DNA of 64,000 bases from Chloroflexota bacterium. Lineage in GTDB: Bacteria > Chloroflexota > Anaerolineae > J102. The notes beneath the pieces were generated by a model that was given only the letters and a program-made list of their open reading frames with translations, did no database searches and was not told the origin of the DNA. This document shows, piece by piece, positions 1-10,315 of the stretch; positions within the stretch are counted from its first letter, which is position 1, and each line of letters begins with the position of its first letter. The DNA lies in the NCBI GenBank assembly GCA_029782215.1, contig JAKOVD010000025.1, forward strand, positions 1-64,000, read 5' to 3'. Position numbers and translations under genes: made by a program.

Positions 1-158
1 TCCTCAAGCGTTTGCACGTCCACAAGCTCGTCAAGAAGGTCAGCCAACGCTACAAGTACTACTTGACCGACTTTGGCCGCCAGGTAGCTACGTTGGTGCT
101 CGAACTCCGGGAGTTCCATGTCATCCCAAAGCTGGCGCATCCACCCTCAGCAGGCTGA
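1..158 (+). CDS. C-terminal fragment of a winged-helix-like protein (cut by window edge)
   Basis: An open frame entering from the left edge (first full codon at base 3) runs to a TGA at 156-158. The visible 51 residues are basic, then aromatic (KVSQRYKYYLTDFGRQVA), then LREFHVIPKLAHPPSAG. The pattern of a basic helix followed by YYLTDFG resembles the wing end of small helix-turn-helix proteins that occur as hypothetical or mobile-element-linked genes. The start and most of the domain lie outside the window, so neither function nor completeness can be judged. After the stop, bases 159-258 hold no gene. Confidence 0.45.
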   Translation, partial: LKRLHVHKLVKKVSQRYKYYLTDFGRQVATLVLELREFHVIPKLAHPPSAG

Positions 159-258
159 AATTGCTGCTTTCTGTGCAAGAATTTCACTGATAAGGTACTA
201 AACGCCCTCATACTGGCCATGAGCGGCGATTAGGACCAGACCCCGCGAAGATGGAAAG

Positions 259-290
259 AACAGGCCCGGCGCTTGGCGCCGGGCCTGTTT
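259..290 (-). terminator. Intrinsic terminator of the iron-sulfur oxidoreductase gene
   Basis: A 12-bp perfect stem (CAGGCCCGGCGC, bases 261-272, with its complement at 276-287) closes a 3-base loop. On the minus strand it is followed by a T-rich stretch. It lies 6 bases beyond the stop codon of the minus-strand gene starting at 2293. Confidence 0.8.
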
Positions 291-295
291 GCGTC

Positions 296-2293
<1,998 letters not shown>

Positions 2294-2430
2294 CAGCAGA
2301 GGCTCCTTGCCAGAACGAAAGAGACAGAGGTCGTGAGGCACTCACGTAGGCCGGCAACACAACGTTGTGTGCGCAGCGGGCCATGCCGCAATGATGGAAT
2401 AAGTTTAGGTGACTGAAAGGGCGCGCGCTA

Positions 2431-2460
2431 TGACACCCATCATATGCGCTTACTATACTG
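2431..2460 (+). promoter_or_regulatory. Sigma70-type promoter of the DUF2680-like gene
   Basis: ATGACA (2431-2436) and TATACT (2455-2460) are separated by 18 bases; each hexamer matches consensus at 5 of 6 positions. Transcription would begin near 2467, leaving a leader of about 155 bases. An operator copy at 2497-2513 lies just downstream. Confidence 0.55.
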
Positions 2461-2496
2461 TAAGCAACCCACCTATGTCCAATCATTGTCCCCCTT

Positions 2497-2513
2497 ATGA
2501 CGCAGCGCGACAT
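2497..2513. promoter_or_regulatory. 17-bp palindromic operator, copy 1
   Basis: ATGACGCAGCGCGACAT. It differs from the palindrome ATGACGCNNNGCGTCAT by one base in the right half. It lies between the divergent oxidoreductase (minus) and secreted-protein (plus) genes. On the minus strand it ends in CATAAG, as the phasin operator runs into CATAAT, so it may also control the oxidoreductase. Confidence 0.5.
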
Positions 2514-2621
2514 GGGATCACACGTGGAGCCAGCGGAACGATTCGTGATGGGCGTTTCCTCCACAGCTTCTCCATCATGCCTTGCTATGCTGCAACCATC
2601 ACCCCACGGAGGATACTTCCC

Positions 2622-3182
2622 ATGCGTAAAACACTCGTTGTCGCAGTTCTCGTCGCCGCTGTCAGTCTCTTCGCCGTCGGCGTCTTTGCCTTTGCCCAGG
2701 GCCCCAATCCACCCGGCCAGAACGGAACCGGCATGATGGGCGCCATGTCTGCCTGGATGCAGAAGTATGAAGACTTCATGCACCAGCCCATCGCCGACGC
2801 CCTTGGCATGAGCCTGGCAGACTTCGAAGCGGCCCACGATGCCGGCAAGTCCGTCGTCGTGCTCGCCCAGGAGAAGGGCGTCGCCCTGGACAAGGTTCAG
2901 GCAGCCATGAAGACCGGTCGCGAGGCCGCCGTCAAGCAGGCAGTGGCCGATGGCGTCATCACCCAGGCCCAGGCCGATTGGGTTCTCCAGCGCATGCAGA
3001 ACATGCCCGGCTTCGGTATGGGGAACATGGGCTCCGGCATGCGCGGGCAGGGCAACGCCGCTGGCTGCCCGATGCAGAACGGCGCCACCCCGGGCAGCAT
3101 GCGCGGCCGGATGATGGGCGGCGGGCGCATGATGGGCGGGCAGGGCCGCATGCCCGGCTTCAGCAGCCAATCCCAGTCCTAA
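2622..3182 (+). CDS. Secreted Met/Gly-rich protein, DUF2680-like
   Basis: A 186-aa protein. The start at 2622 follows CGGAGG by 9 bases. It opens with a signal peptide (MRKTLVVAV..., hydrophobic to about residue 25, AFA-Q cleavage). A helical middle contains LDKVQAAMKTGREAAVKQAVADGVITQAQADWV, here shortened to its key part VADGVITQAQADW, the usual DUF2680 signature. The last 60 residues are rich in Met and Gly (MGNMGSGMRG, GRMMGGGRMMGG), which could bind metal or be disordered. The family has no established function. It is transcribed divergently from the oxidoreductase and shares an operator copy with it. Confidence 0.75.
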   Translation: MRKTLVVAVLVAAVSLFAVGVFAFAQGPNPPGQNGTGMMGAMSAWMQKYEDFMHQPIADALGMSLADFEAAHDAGKSVVVLAQEKGVALDKVQAAMKTGREAAVKQAVADGVITQAQADWVLQRMQNMPGFGMGNMGSGMRGQGNAAGCPMQNGATPGSMRGRMMGGGRMMGGQGRMPGFSSQSQS

Positions 3183-3208
3183 GTCTGTCCTGCACCCCCA
3201 CGCTCCCC

Positions 3209-3250
3209 AAAAGGCACCTGGCCGATTCTCGGATCGGCCAGGTGCCTTTT
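3209..3250. terminator. Bidirectional terminator between convergent genes
   Basis: AAAAGGCACCTGGCCGAT (3209-3226) pairs perfectly with its complement at 3233-3250 around a 6-base loop. A-runs and T-runs on both flanks let it serve the DUF2680-like gene (plus) and the thiolase (minus). Confidence 0.9.
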
Positions 3251-3253
3251 TGT

Positions 3254-4423
3254 TCAGTCCATTCGTTCCAGGATGTGCGTCAGGACCGTGGCGCCGGTGC
3301 CGCCCACATTCTGCGTCATGGCCACCCGGGCGTTGGGCACCTGGTTCGGCCCGGCTTGCCCCGTGATCTGCAGATACGCTTCGACCAATTGGTAAACTCC
3401 CGTTCCCCCCACGGGGTGGCCGCGGGCTTTCAGTCCACCCATCGTCGACACCGGCACTTTGCCGGTCAGCCCGATCTCGCCGTCGGCGCCCAGCCAAAGG
3501 CCTTTCCCCGGCTCCGCAAAGCCGGCAGCTTCCAGGGACAACACCGCCATAATCGTGAAAGCATCGTGCAGCTCGAACAGATCGATGTCCTCAGGCCCCA
3601 CGCCTGCCTGCTGGTAGGCCTTGTGGCTGGAGGCAGCCGCTCCCTCCAACGTCAACAGATTGCGGCGATCGGCAATGCCCACGCTGTCCGTGGCGCTGGC
3701 CGAGGCGGCCACGCGCACGCGCGGGCGGCGTGTGCTTTGGGCAACGCCGGCTGAGCTGAGCACAAGCGCAGCGGCGCCATCACAGATAGGCGAGGCGTCG
3801 TGGAGGCGAATCGGGTTCTGCACCGTGGGCGAATCCTCATAGCTCTCGATCGTGACCGCTTTGTGGAGGAGCGCATTGGGGTTGGTGAGGGCGTTGCGAT
3901 GGGCGTTGATGGCAAAGGCAGCGAACAGAGAGCGGTTGACCCAATAGTGCTGGAGGTACTCCTGCATGATCACGGCATTGAGAGATACGAAGCTGTGACC
4001 GTGCGCACCCTCGTTGGGCCAGTCCGAAGCCGTGGCCAAGGCGCGGGTGGTCTCGTAGCGATCGGTATGGGTCATCTTCTCAACCCCACACACGACCACC
4101 ACATCGTAGGCGCCGCTGGCGATGGCCATGTACCCCCAGCGCATCGCCGCCGCCCCCGAGCCGCACGCCGCCTCAGCCGTGGCCGCTTCGACACCGCGCA
4201 GCCCGGCTGCATCCGCCACCAGCGCGCCCAGGTGCTGCTGATGCGACAACATGCCTGACAGCATGTTTCCGGTATACACAGCCTGCACCGCAGTGGAGTC
4301 CGCAGGCGCCTCGACGTCGTTCATCGCCGCCTTGATCGCAGTCGCCGCCATCTCGCGGATCGGCTGATCCAGCCCCTTGGTGACGGGGATTTGCCCCACA
4401 CCGATCATGTAGACGTCTCTCAC
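3254..4423 (-). CDS. Thiolase family acetyl-CoA acyltransferase
   Basis: A 389-aa thiolase of the SCP2/acetyl-CoA acetyltransferase branch. It shows the nucleophile Cys87 in AEAACGSG, HDAFT, and the C-terminal GHPVGGTG. The start is a GTG at 4423, chosen because GGAGG lies 5 bases upstream; the first ATG (5 codons later) is too far from that site. Thiolases of this type make or cleave 3-ketoacyl-CoA. Beside a crotonyl-CoA reductase, acetoacetyl-CoA formation is the natural guess, but the exact chain length cannot be read from sequence. Expression is predicted from the TTGACA/TATACT promoter at 4475-4503, whose -35 box is embedded in an operator copy. It is divergent from the ccr fusion gene. 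Confidence 0.85.
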   Translation of the reverse strand: MRDVYMIGVGQIPVTKGLDQPIREMAATAIKAAMNDVEAPADSTAVQAVYTGNMLSGMLSHQQHLGALVADAAGLRGVEAATAEAACGSGAAAMRWGYMAIASGAYDVVVVCGVEKMTHTDRYETTRALATASDWPNEGAHGHSFVSLNAVIMQEYLQHYWVNRSLFAAFAINAHRNALTNPNALLHKAVTIESYEDSPTVQNPIRLHDASPICDGAAALVLSSAGVAQSTRRPRVRVAASASATDSVGIADRRNLLTLEGAAASSHKAYQQAGVGPEDIDLFELHDAFTIMAVLSLEAAGFAEPGKGLWLGADGEIGLTGKVPVSTMGGLKARGHPVGGTGVYQLVEAYLQITGQAGPNQVPNARVAMTQNVGGTGATVLTHILERMD

Positions 4424-4474
4424 AACGACCTCCCGGAAGGGAAAAAGGACAGAAGAAGACGGTTGCCGTGATGC

Positions 4475-4503
4475 AGTATAGGACTCATGACGCACTGTGT
4501 CAA
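4475..4503 (-). promoter_or_regulatory. Sigma70-type promoter of the thiolase gene
   Basis: On the minus strand TTGACA (4503-4498), a 17-base spacer and TATACT (4480-4475). The -35 box and most of the spacer coincide with operator copy 2, so binding would block RNA polymerase. Confidence 0.75.
4487..4503. promoter_or_regulatory. 17-bp palindromic operator, copy 2
   Basis: ATGACGCACTGTGTCAA, imperfect palindrome overlapping the -35 box and spacer of the thiolase promoter. Confidence 0.65.
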
Positions 4504-4640
4504 TTGTCTGCTGCGGCGCCGGAATGCCCGGAAAGCCCCAAAAACGGATGGAATAGAGGCTGCATCACCGCCAAAAGCGCCGGTGCGGTGCAAGATCATG
4601 ACCCGCTTTCGCGCCAGGAACTTGCATTCCGCCCACAAGT

Positions 4641-4657
4641 ATGACACAATGCGTCAT
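4641..4657. promoter_or_regulatory. 17-bp palindromic operator, copy 3
   Basis: ATGACACAATGCGTCAT, one mismatch from a perfect palindrome. It lies 157 bases before the ccr fusion gene. A weak plus-strand promoter (TTGCAT 4622, CACAAT 4645) would overlap it, but that promoter is uncertain. The rest of 4424-4813 contains no gene. Confidence 0.65.
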
Positions 4658-4813
4658 GACCCCGGCTGCGTGTACGGTGTGCGTTGGACCTGCACGCCTG
4701 CTGAGCGAAGCTGCTCCAAAACCCCATAGGATCAGATGCAGGAGCCGCAAGCAGGCTCCTCCCGCTGACCCGGCGTGACCATCCACTCCCAGTGTTTCTT
4801 CAGGAGGGCGCCC

Positions 4814-7168
4814 ATGACAACCTTGGACAAAGCTGAACCATCCCAGCTCAAGGAGCTATACCCGGTGGGTGAACAACCACCCGTGGGCTATGTACCGCCG
4901 CAGATGTATGCCTGGCTGGTCCGGCCCGAGCGTTTCGGCCCACCGCTGCAAGCTTTTCGGGTGGAAGTGGTCGAAACGCCGACCATCGCCGATGACGAGG
5001 TCCTGGTCTACGTCATGGCCGCAGGCGTCAACTACAACAACGTCTGGGCAGGGTTGGGCGTGCCGGTCAACGTGATCGAGGCGAGACAGAAGGCAGGGGA
5101 GAAAGAAGCTTTCCACATCGGCGGCAGCGATGCCAGCGGCATCGTCTACAAGGTGGGAAGCAAGGTAAAGAACGTCAAGGTGGGCGACGAGGTCGTCATC
5201 CACTGCGGGACATGGGACCAGAACGCCCCGGAGGTGCTCGCCGGTGAGGACCCCATGTACAGCTCCTCCTTCCGCATCTGGGGTTACGAAACCAACTACG
5301 GGAGTTTCGCCCAGTTCAGCCGCGTCCAGGACCACCAGTGCCTGCCCAAGCCAAAGCACTTGACCTGGGAAGAGGCTGCCGCCTACATGCTGGTAGGCGC
5401 CACCGCCTACCGCATGCTCTACAACTGGGGCGAGCATGCTCTCCGCAAGGATGACGTCGTCCTGGTCTGGGGCGGGGCCGGCGGGCTGGGCTCAATGGCC
5501 ATCCAGATCTGCGCTGCTGCCGGCGCCAAGGCGGTGGCCGTAGTCAGCGATGACGAGAAGTTCGACTACTGCGCCAGCCTGGGAGCTGTGGGCAGCCTGA
5601 ACCGCAAAAGCTTCGACCACTGGGGAATGCTGCCGCATTGGAAGGATTCGGTCGGCTACGCCGACTGGATGAAGGGGGTGCGGAAGTTCGGCAAGGCCTT
5701 TTGGGATGTGCTGGGCGAGCGCAGAAACCCCCGCATCGTCTTCGAGCATCCCGGCGAATCCACCATTCCCACCTCCATCTTCGTCTGCGACGCGGGCGGC
5801 ATGGTTGTCATTTGCGCCGGCACCACCGGCTACAACGCCACCGTGGACCTGCGCTACCTCTGGATGCGCCAGAAGCGTCTCCAGGGCTCGCACTTCGCCA
5901 ATGACAGCCAGGCCAAGGGCATCAATGACCTGGTCATCGCTGGCAAGGTCGATCCCTGTCTGTCCCGCACCTTCACGTGGGACGAGCTGCCCCTGTCCCA
6001 CCAGTTGATGTACGACAACCAGCACCCCTACGGCAACATGGGCGTGCTCATCGGCGCGCCGGCCACCGGCCTGGGGGCCTCCGCCGCCGAACCGGCCGCC
6101 CATCACCTGCATGCCCCTGTGCCCAGCGCCCGGCACGACTTCTATCGCGCCCCGGTGCAGGGACTGCCGGAGCCGGAAGCTGCCGGCCCCACTATGCTGG
6201 ACATCAAGACGGTGCGCGAGCTGATGCACTACGGGGCGATTACCGTCAGCGGCGCGACCACCGTTGACGAGGTGGCCCGCCGTATGGGCAAGTACCGCAT
6301 CCACGCCATTGTCGTCACCGATGAGGCCGGCTATGCCGTGGGTCTGATCTCGCAGACCGACGTCGTCCTCGCCCGCCAGGGCCGCTCGCTGGAGCAACTG
6401 GCCGCGGTCAAGGCAGCAGACGTGATGACGCGCAAGCTGATCACCTGCCGGCCCGGCGCCAGTGTCTCCGAAGCCGTCACGCTCATGACCCGCAACCGCA
6501 TCCACCGCGTGGTGGTGGCCGACGAGCGCCAGGGCAAGCTGTGGCCGATCGGCATCATCAGCATGACCGATGTCATCAATTTCGGGCTCGTGCAGCCCAG
6601 CGCCGCCGAGGAGAACCCTGAGCTGGAAGGCCTGGATGACGTCTACGAGCCGACGCCGCCCCGCCCCTCCAGGATGGTGCCGCCGTCGTTCAAGCCGAGT
6701 CACATCCTTTCGCCCGACGAAAGCGTTGTGCGCGACATCATGCACCACGGGGTGGTGAGCTGTTGGTCCGAGACCTCGGTGGCGGAGGTGGCGCACCGGA
6801 TGCTCGCCAACCACATCAGCGCCGTGGTGGTCGTCGATCGCGACGGCTACCTGCAGGGCATTGTCTCGCAGACCGACCTGGTGATCGCCCGGCAGGGACG
6901 AACCGCCGAGCAGGTAGCGGCGCTCCGGGCGGCTGACATCCTCACGGCCAACGTCGTCACCTGCGCTCCCGACGCCAAGCTCAGCCACGCCATCACCCTG
7001 ATGACCCGCAACCACATCCACCGCCTGGTGGTTGCGGAGATGCGCAACTTCCGGCCCTATCCCGTCGGCGTCGTCAGCATGACGGATATCGTGCGCCAGA
7101 CCGTGGGCGGCATCGAAACGATCGAGGACGAAACCGCCCTGGGCTATTTCGGCGCCGATCCGATCTGA
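4814..7168 (+). CDS. ccr: Crotonyl-CoA carboxylase/reductase fused to two tandem CBS-pair modules
   Basis: A 784-aa fusion. Residues 1 to about 440 are a full-length Ccr: [22 protein letters not shown], the nucleotide-binding [20 protein letters not shown] and GSHFAND. Ccr reductively carboxylates crotonyl-CoA to ethylmalonyl-CoA with NADPH. Candidate CO2-site residues (Asn in YNN, Glu in GYE, His in GSHF) are present. After a Pro/Ala-rich linker come two Bateman modules (about 464-610 and 639-780), similar to each other: each has QTD-V-ARQGR and LMTRN-IHR-VVA. CBS pairs usually bind adenine nucleotides. Ccr enzymes normally end near residue 430-450, so the tail is an addition that could make activity depend on energy state (inference). 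The start follows AGGAGG by 6 bases. Confidence 0.92.
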   Translation: MTTLDKAEPSQLKELYPVGEQPPVGYVPPQMYAWLVRPERFGPPLQAFRVEVVETPTIADDEVLVYVMAAGVNYNNVWAGLGVPVNVIEARQKAGEKEAFHIGGSDASGIVYKVGSKVKNVKVGDEVVIHCGTWDQNAPEVLAGEDPMYSSSFRIWGYETNYGSFAQFSRVQDHQCLPKPKHLTWEEAAAYMLVGATAYRMLYNWGEHALRKDDVVLVWGGAGGLGSMAIQICAAAGAKAVAVVSDDEKFDYCASLGAVGSLNRKSFDHWGMLPHWKDSVGYADWMKGVRKFGKAFWDVLGERRNPRIVFEHPGESTIPTSIFVCDAGGMVVICAGTTGYNATVDLRYLWMRQKRLQGSHFANDSQAKGINDLVIAGKVDPCLSRTFTWDELPLSHQLMYDNQHPYGNMGVLIGAPATGLGASAAEPAAHHLHAPVPSARHDFYRAPVQGLPEPEAAGPTMLDIKTVRELMHYGAITVSGATTVDEVARRMGKYRIHAIVVTDEAGYAVGLISQTDVVLARQGRSLEQLAAVKAADVMTRKLITCRPGASVSEAVTLMTRNRIHRVVVADERQGKLWPIGIISMTDVINFGLVQPSAAEENPELEGLDDVYEPTPPRPSRMVPPSFKPSHILSPDESVVRDIMHHGVVSCWSETSVAEVAHRMLANHISAVVVVDRDGYLQGIVSQTDLVIARQGRTAEQVAALRAADILTANVVTCAPDAKLSHAITLMTRNHIHRLVVAEMRNFRPYPVGVVSMTDIVRQTVGGIETIEDETALGYFGADPI

Positions 7169-7184
7169 CCCCCGCACCCATCCC

Positions 7185-7208
7185 GTAGGGGTGTGGTCTC
7201 CACGCCCC
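7185..7208. repeat. GTAGGGG-GTGG...CCACGCCCC palindromic repeat, intergenic copy
   Basis: GTAGGGGTGTGG then TCT-centred CCACGCCCC, a 9-bp hairpin. The same words form the 99-bp compound element inside the deacetylase gene at 22498-22596. It has no T-run, so it is not a standard terminator. Confidence 0.6.
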
Positions 7209-7242
7209 ACCCCACCACCCGCACCCGACAAAGGTTCCCGCT

Positions 7243-8409
7243 ATGAGCATCCTTACCGCAGAACATGAAGTCCTTCGCCGGGAAACCAGGCGCTTCGCCG
7301 AGAAAACGGTGGCGCCCATCGCCCAGGACCTCTATAACGAGCAGGCCGAGATCCCCATGGACATCATCCGGCAGATGGCCGATCTCGGCTACTTCGCCAT
7401 GGCCATCCCGGAACAGTACGGCGGCCTGGGCATGGACAACCTGTCCGTGGCCATCGTCACCGAGGAGCTCAGCAAAGCCTGGCTGTCGGTTGGCTCGGTG
7501 ATGACCCGCATGCTGATTGCGGGCGGCCTGATCCTGAGCGGCGGCACCGAGGAGCAGAAGGAACGCTGGCTGCCGGGCATCGCCGCCGGCGAGATACTGC
7601 CCGCCGCCGCCTTCACCGAGCCCAATGTCGGCTCCGACACGGCGGCGATGCAACTGCGGGCCGCCAAGAACGATGCCGGCAACTACGTGCTCAACGGCCA
7701 GAAGACGTGGATCACCTTTGCCAACCGCGCCCACCTGATGACGGTGCTGGCCCGCACCGACCCCGATGCCAAGAAACGCCATAAGGGCCTGAGCATGCTC
7801 GTGGTCGAGAAGAAGCCGGGCAACGAGTTCGTGCCGCCGCACCTGACCGGCGAGCGCATCCCCACCATCGGCTACCACGGCATGAAGTCCTTCTCCCTCA
7901 GCTTCAGCGATTTCGAGGTGCCCGCCGGCAACCTGATTGGCGGCGTCGAAGGCAGAGGCTTCTACCAGTTGATGGGGGTGTACGAAGTGGCCCGCATCCA
8001 GACTGCGGCCCGCGCCGTGGGCGTGGCCCAGGCGGCCCTCGAGGCCGCCATCCGCTATTCCAAAGAGCGCGAGCAGTTTGGCCGGAAGATCAGCGAGTTC
8101 CAGGTGATCGAGCACAAGCTGGCCTACATGGCCACCAAGCTGGAGGCCGGACGCCAACTGACTTACTACGCTGCCCGCATGAAGGACCAGGGAAAGCGCT
8201 GTGACCATGAGGCAGGCATGGCCAAGCTCTACTGCGCCGATATGGTGGAATACGTCACCAGCGAGGCCCTGCAGATCCACGGCGGCTATGGCTATGCCCT
8301 CGAATACCCCGTTTCACGCTTCTGGCGCGATGGCCGTGTCTTCCGCGTCTTCGAAGGCACCAGCGAGATCCAGGCAAGCGTGATTGCCAAACGACTACTT
8401 GAATCGTAA
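7243..8409 (+). CDS. mcd: Acyl-CoA dehydrogenase, probable methylsuccinyl-CoA dehydrogenase
   Basis: A 388-aa FAD-dependent acyl-CoA dehydrogenase. Catalytic Glu is about residue 371 in RVFEGTSEIQ. The flavin-contact segments FTEPNVGSD and KTWITFANRA are intact. Several stretches recall methylsuccinyl-CoA dehydrogenases: LARTDPDAKKRHKGLSM, the GYHGMKS region, and RQLTYYAARMKDQGKRCDHE. Those enzymes oxidise (2S)-methylsuccinyl-CoA to mesaconyl-CoA in the ethylmalonyl-CoA pathway and donate electrons to ETF. The proteobacterial enzymes carry an N-terminal extension of about 150 residues that is absent here. Position directly after ccr supports the assignment. A general short-chain acyl-CoA dehydrogenase is the alternative. 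Confidence 0.8.
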   Translation: MSILTAEHEVLRRETRRFAEKTVAPIAQDLYNEQAEIPMDIIRQMADLGYFAMAIPEQYGGLGMDNLSVAIVTEELSKAWLSVGSVMTRMLIAGGLILSGGTEEQKERWLPGIAAGEILPAAAFTEPNVGSDTAAMQLRAAKNDAGNYVLNGQKTWITFANRAHLMTVLARTDPDAKKRHKGLSMLVVEKKPGNEFVPPHLTGERIPTIGYHGMKSFSLSFSDFEVPAGNLIGGVEGRGFYQLMGVYEVARIQTAARAVGVAQAALEAAIRYSKEREQFGRKISEFQVIEHKLAYMATKLEAGRQLTYYAARMKDQGKRCDHEAGMAKLYCADMVEYVTSEALQIHGGYGYALEYPVSRFWRDGRVFRVFEGTSEIQASVIAKRLLES

Positions 8410-8410
8410 C

Positions 8411-8445
8411 ACGCATTACGTATGACGCAGTACGGAGTACGTGAT
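8411..8445. repeat. Quasi-tandem word repeat (CGCATTACG / GTACGGAGTACGT family)
   Basis: The 71-base gap after the dehydrogenase holds ACGCATTACGTATGACGCAG and TACGGAGTACGTGATG. The reverse complement of 60741-60798 has the same words in the same order, so this is a second, degraded copy of that element. Confidence 0.5.
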
Positions 8446-8480
8446 GTGTCCAGCATCGTGTGCAGTCCGGAGATGCCCTC

Positions 8481-9926
8481 ATGACCCTCACCCTTCCTCC
8501 CGACCTCGTGGCCCCCATCCGGCAGCGCATGGTGGCGGCCAACGACCGCTTCGCCGCCGCCTATCCCGGCGACGCTGTGGGCCGCCAGCCCGTCCACACC
8601 CTGTACGGCGGCGCCCACCTGTTCAAAGCCGACACGCCCGCCAAGATGGGCAAGCTGGGCCTGCGCAGCCTGGACGACTACGCGCCCAACTTCGCCATCT
8701 TCGCCAAGATCCTGGGCATGAGCGGGCACGAGCTGCTGCCTGACCGCGAGGCTGGCATTCGCCGGCTTGAGGATGCGCTGCGCACCGATCCGGAAGCGGT
8801 CAAACAGGCCAACGAGCCGGCGTGGATGGCCTACACGATCTACACCCGCGTCCGCCACAAGCTCGAGCACGAACCCATCGAGGACATGCGCATCGACTTC
8901 GAGGACGGCTACGGCAACCGCCCCGATGCCGAAGAGGATGCCGACGCCGCCAAGGTAGGGCAAGAGCTGGCCGCGGGCATGGCCCAGGGCAATCTTCCCC
9001 CCTTCATCGGCTTCCGCATCAAGTCCTTTTCGCATGAATGCTACGACCGCGCCGAGCGCACGCTCGACCTGGTGCTGAGCTCGCTGGCTGCCCAGACCGG
9101 GGGCCGCGTGCCGCCGGAGTTTGTCGTCACCCTGCCCAAAGTCACCATCCCCGAACAGGTCATCGCCCTGGCGGATCTGCTGGACCTGCTGGAAGAGAAG
9201 CTGGGCATCCCTCGCCGGGCCGTAGGCATGGACCTCATGATCGAAACGCCGCAGGCCATCATCAACGACAAGGGCGAAAACACCGTCAATGCGCTGGTGC
9301 GGGCGGGCGGCGGCCGCGTGCGCTCGTGCGCCTACGGCACCTATGACTACACGGCGCTGTGCAACATCACCGCCCACTACCAGACCCATACCCATCCCGC
9401 CGCCGATTTTGCCCGCCACGTCCTCCAGGTCAGTCTGGCCGGAACCGGCGTCAGCATCGCCGACGGCGCCACCACCGTCATGCCCATTGCCCCTCACCGG
9501 GCCACAGCCGACAAACCCCTCAGCGCCCAACAGGTCCAGGAGAACCTGGACACCGTGCACTACGGTTGGCGGCTGCACTACGACAACATCGCCCACTCCC
9601 TGCGCCATGCCTACTACCAGGGCTGGGACCTGAACCCCGGGCAGCTCCCCATCCGCTACGCCGCCGTCTACCACTTCTTCCTGGAAAGCCTGGCCGACGC
9701 CTCCAACCGCCTCAACGCCTTCATCCAGAAGGCGGCGCAGGCCACGCTCGTGGGCAACACCTTCGACGACGCCGCCACGGGTCAGGGCCTGCTCAACTTC
9801 TTCCTGCGCGGCATCGCTTGCGGCGCCCTCACCACCGACGAGGCCCTTGCCACCGGCATCACGATGGAAGAGCTGCGCGGGCGCTCGTTCGTCAAGATCG
9901 TCGCCAACCGGACGAAAGGATCCTGA
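8481..9926 (+). CDS. HpcH/HpaI aldolase / citrate-lyase-like protein (DUF6986 type)
   Basis: A 481-aa protein of the phosphoenolpyruvate/pyruvate TIM-barrel superfamily. Visible motifs are IDFEDGYGNRPDAEED (acidic, near residue 140), GMDLMIETPQAI (the Glu is the usual Mg2+ ligand) and CAYGTYDYTA. Relatives include citrate lyase beta subunits and malyl-CoA/beta-methylmalyl-CoA lyases. This longer subfamily has no settled reaction. Between methylsuccinyl-CoA dehydrogenase and the mutase/hydratase genes, cleavage of beta-methylmalyl-CoA into glyoxylate and propionyl-CoA would fit (inference). The start at 8481 has GGAG 8 bases upstream. The following 9927-9983 has no gene. Confidence 0.75.
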   Translation: MTLTLPPDLVAPIRQRMVAANDRFAAAYPGDAVGRQPVHTLYGGAHLFKADTPAKMGKLGLRSLDDYAPNFAIFAKILGMSGHELLPDREAGIRRLEDALRTDPEAVKQANEPAWMAYTIYTRVRHKLEHEPIEDMRIDFEDGYGNRPDAEEDADAAKVGQELAAGMAQGNLPPFIGFRIKSFSHECYDRAERTLDLVLSSLAAQTGGRVPPEFVVTLPKVTIPEQVIALADLLDLLEEKLGIPRRAVGMDLMIETPQAIINDKGENTVNALVRAGGGRVRSCAYGTYDYTALCNITAHYQTHTHPAADFARHVLQVSLAGTGVSIADGATTVMPIAPHRATADKPLSAQQVQENLDTVHYGWRLHYDNIAHSLRHAYYQGWDLNPGQLPIRYAAVYHFFLESLADASNRLNAFIQKAAQATLVGNTFDDAATGQGLLNFFLRGIACGALTTDEALATGITMEELRGRSFVKIVANRTKGS

Positions 9927-9983
9927 TTCAGGTTGCGCGTTTCCCCGGCCATACCCGGCCAGCATCCGTTGACCCTCCAAGAT

Positions 9984-10007
9984 AGTTATGCTATCATAAG
10001 CATAACT
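9984..10007. promoter_or_regulatory. Palindromic operator of the RHH/PIN toxin-antitoxin pair
   Basis: AGTTATGC (9984-9991) and its exact complement GCATAACT (10000-10007) flank TATCATAA. It ends 23 bases before the antitoxin start. Ribbon-helix-helix antitoxins commonly bind such a site to repress their own operon. Confidence 0.65.
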
Positions 10008-10030
10008 TCTTGCATCTTGAGAGGCAATAG

Positions 10031-10315
10031 ATGAAACGCACAACCATTATGGTCGAAGAAGAATTGCTTTACGACCTCCAGCAAGTAGCACAGCAGCAGG
10101 GGACTTCGATGGCCAGCGTGATCCGGGAAGCCCTTGCCACGTACGTGGTCGAACAGCACAAGCTGGCCCAACCTGACAATCCACTTCTGCGATTGGCAGG
10201 CCTGGGCGCAAGCGCGGAGATGACCGACATGTCTGACGGTAAGGATGAAGAGGCTCTCCAGACAGCCGTTGATCCTATCTACGGATGGAGTGTCGGCGAT
10301 GAGCGTGCTGGTTGA
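10031..10315 (+). CDS. Ribbon-helix-helix (CopG-like) antitoxin
   Basis: A 94-aa protein opening with the RHH strand-helix-helix pattern (MKRTTIMVEEELLYDLQQVA, then GTSMASVIREALATYV). Residues 50-94 form a charged tail likely to wrap the toxin. GAGAGG lies 6 bases before the ATG, and a palindrome lies just upstream. It overlaps the PIN-domain gene by 17 bases, the typical antitoxin-first arrangement. Confidence 0.8.
   Translation: MKRTTIMVEEELLYDLQQVAQQQGTSMASVIREALATYVVEQHKLAQPDNPLLRLAGLGASAEMTDMSDGKDEEALQTAVDPIYGWSVGDERAG

Noticed and set aside
5492..7231. Long minus-strand open frame of 579 codons opposite ccr-CBS
   Set aside because: High third-position GC leaves the antisense frame open; the predicted product is low-complexity Gly/Asp/His-rich and resembles no family, while the plus strand encodes a clear Ccr-CBS protein.
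8292..10043. Minus-strand frame of 583 codons opposite the HpcH/CitE-like gene
   Set aside because: Antisense shadow; Gly/Val/Asp-rich with no motif, and the plus strand has conserved active-site motifs.
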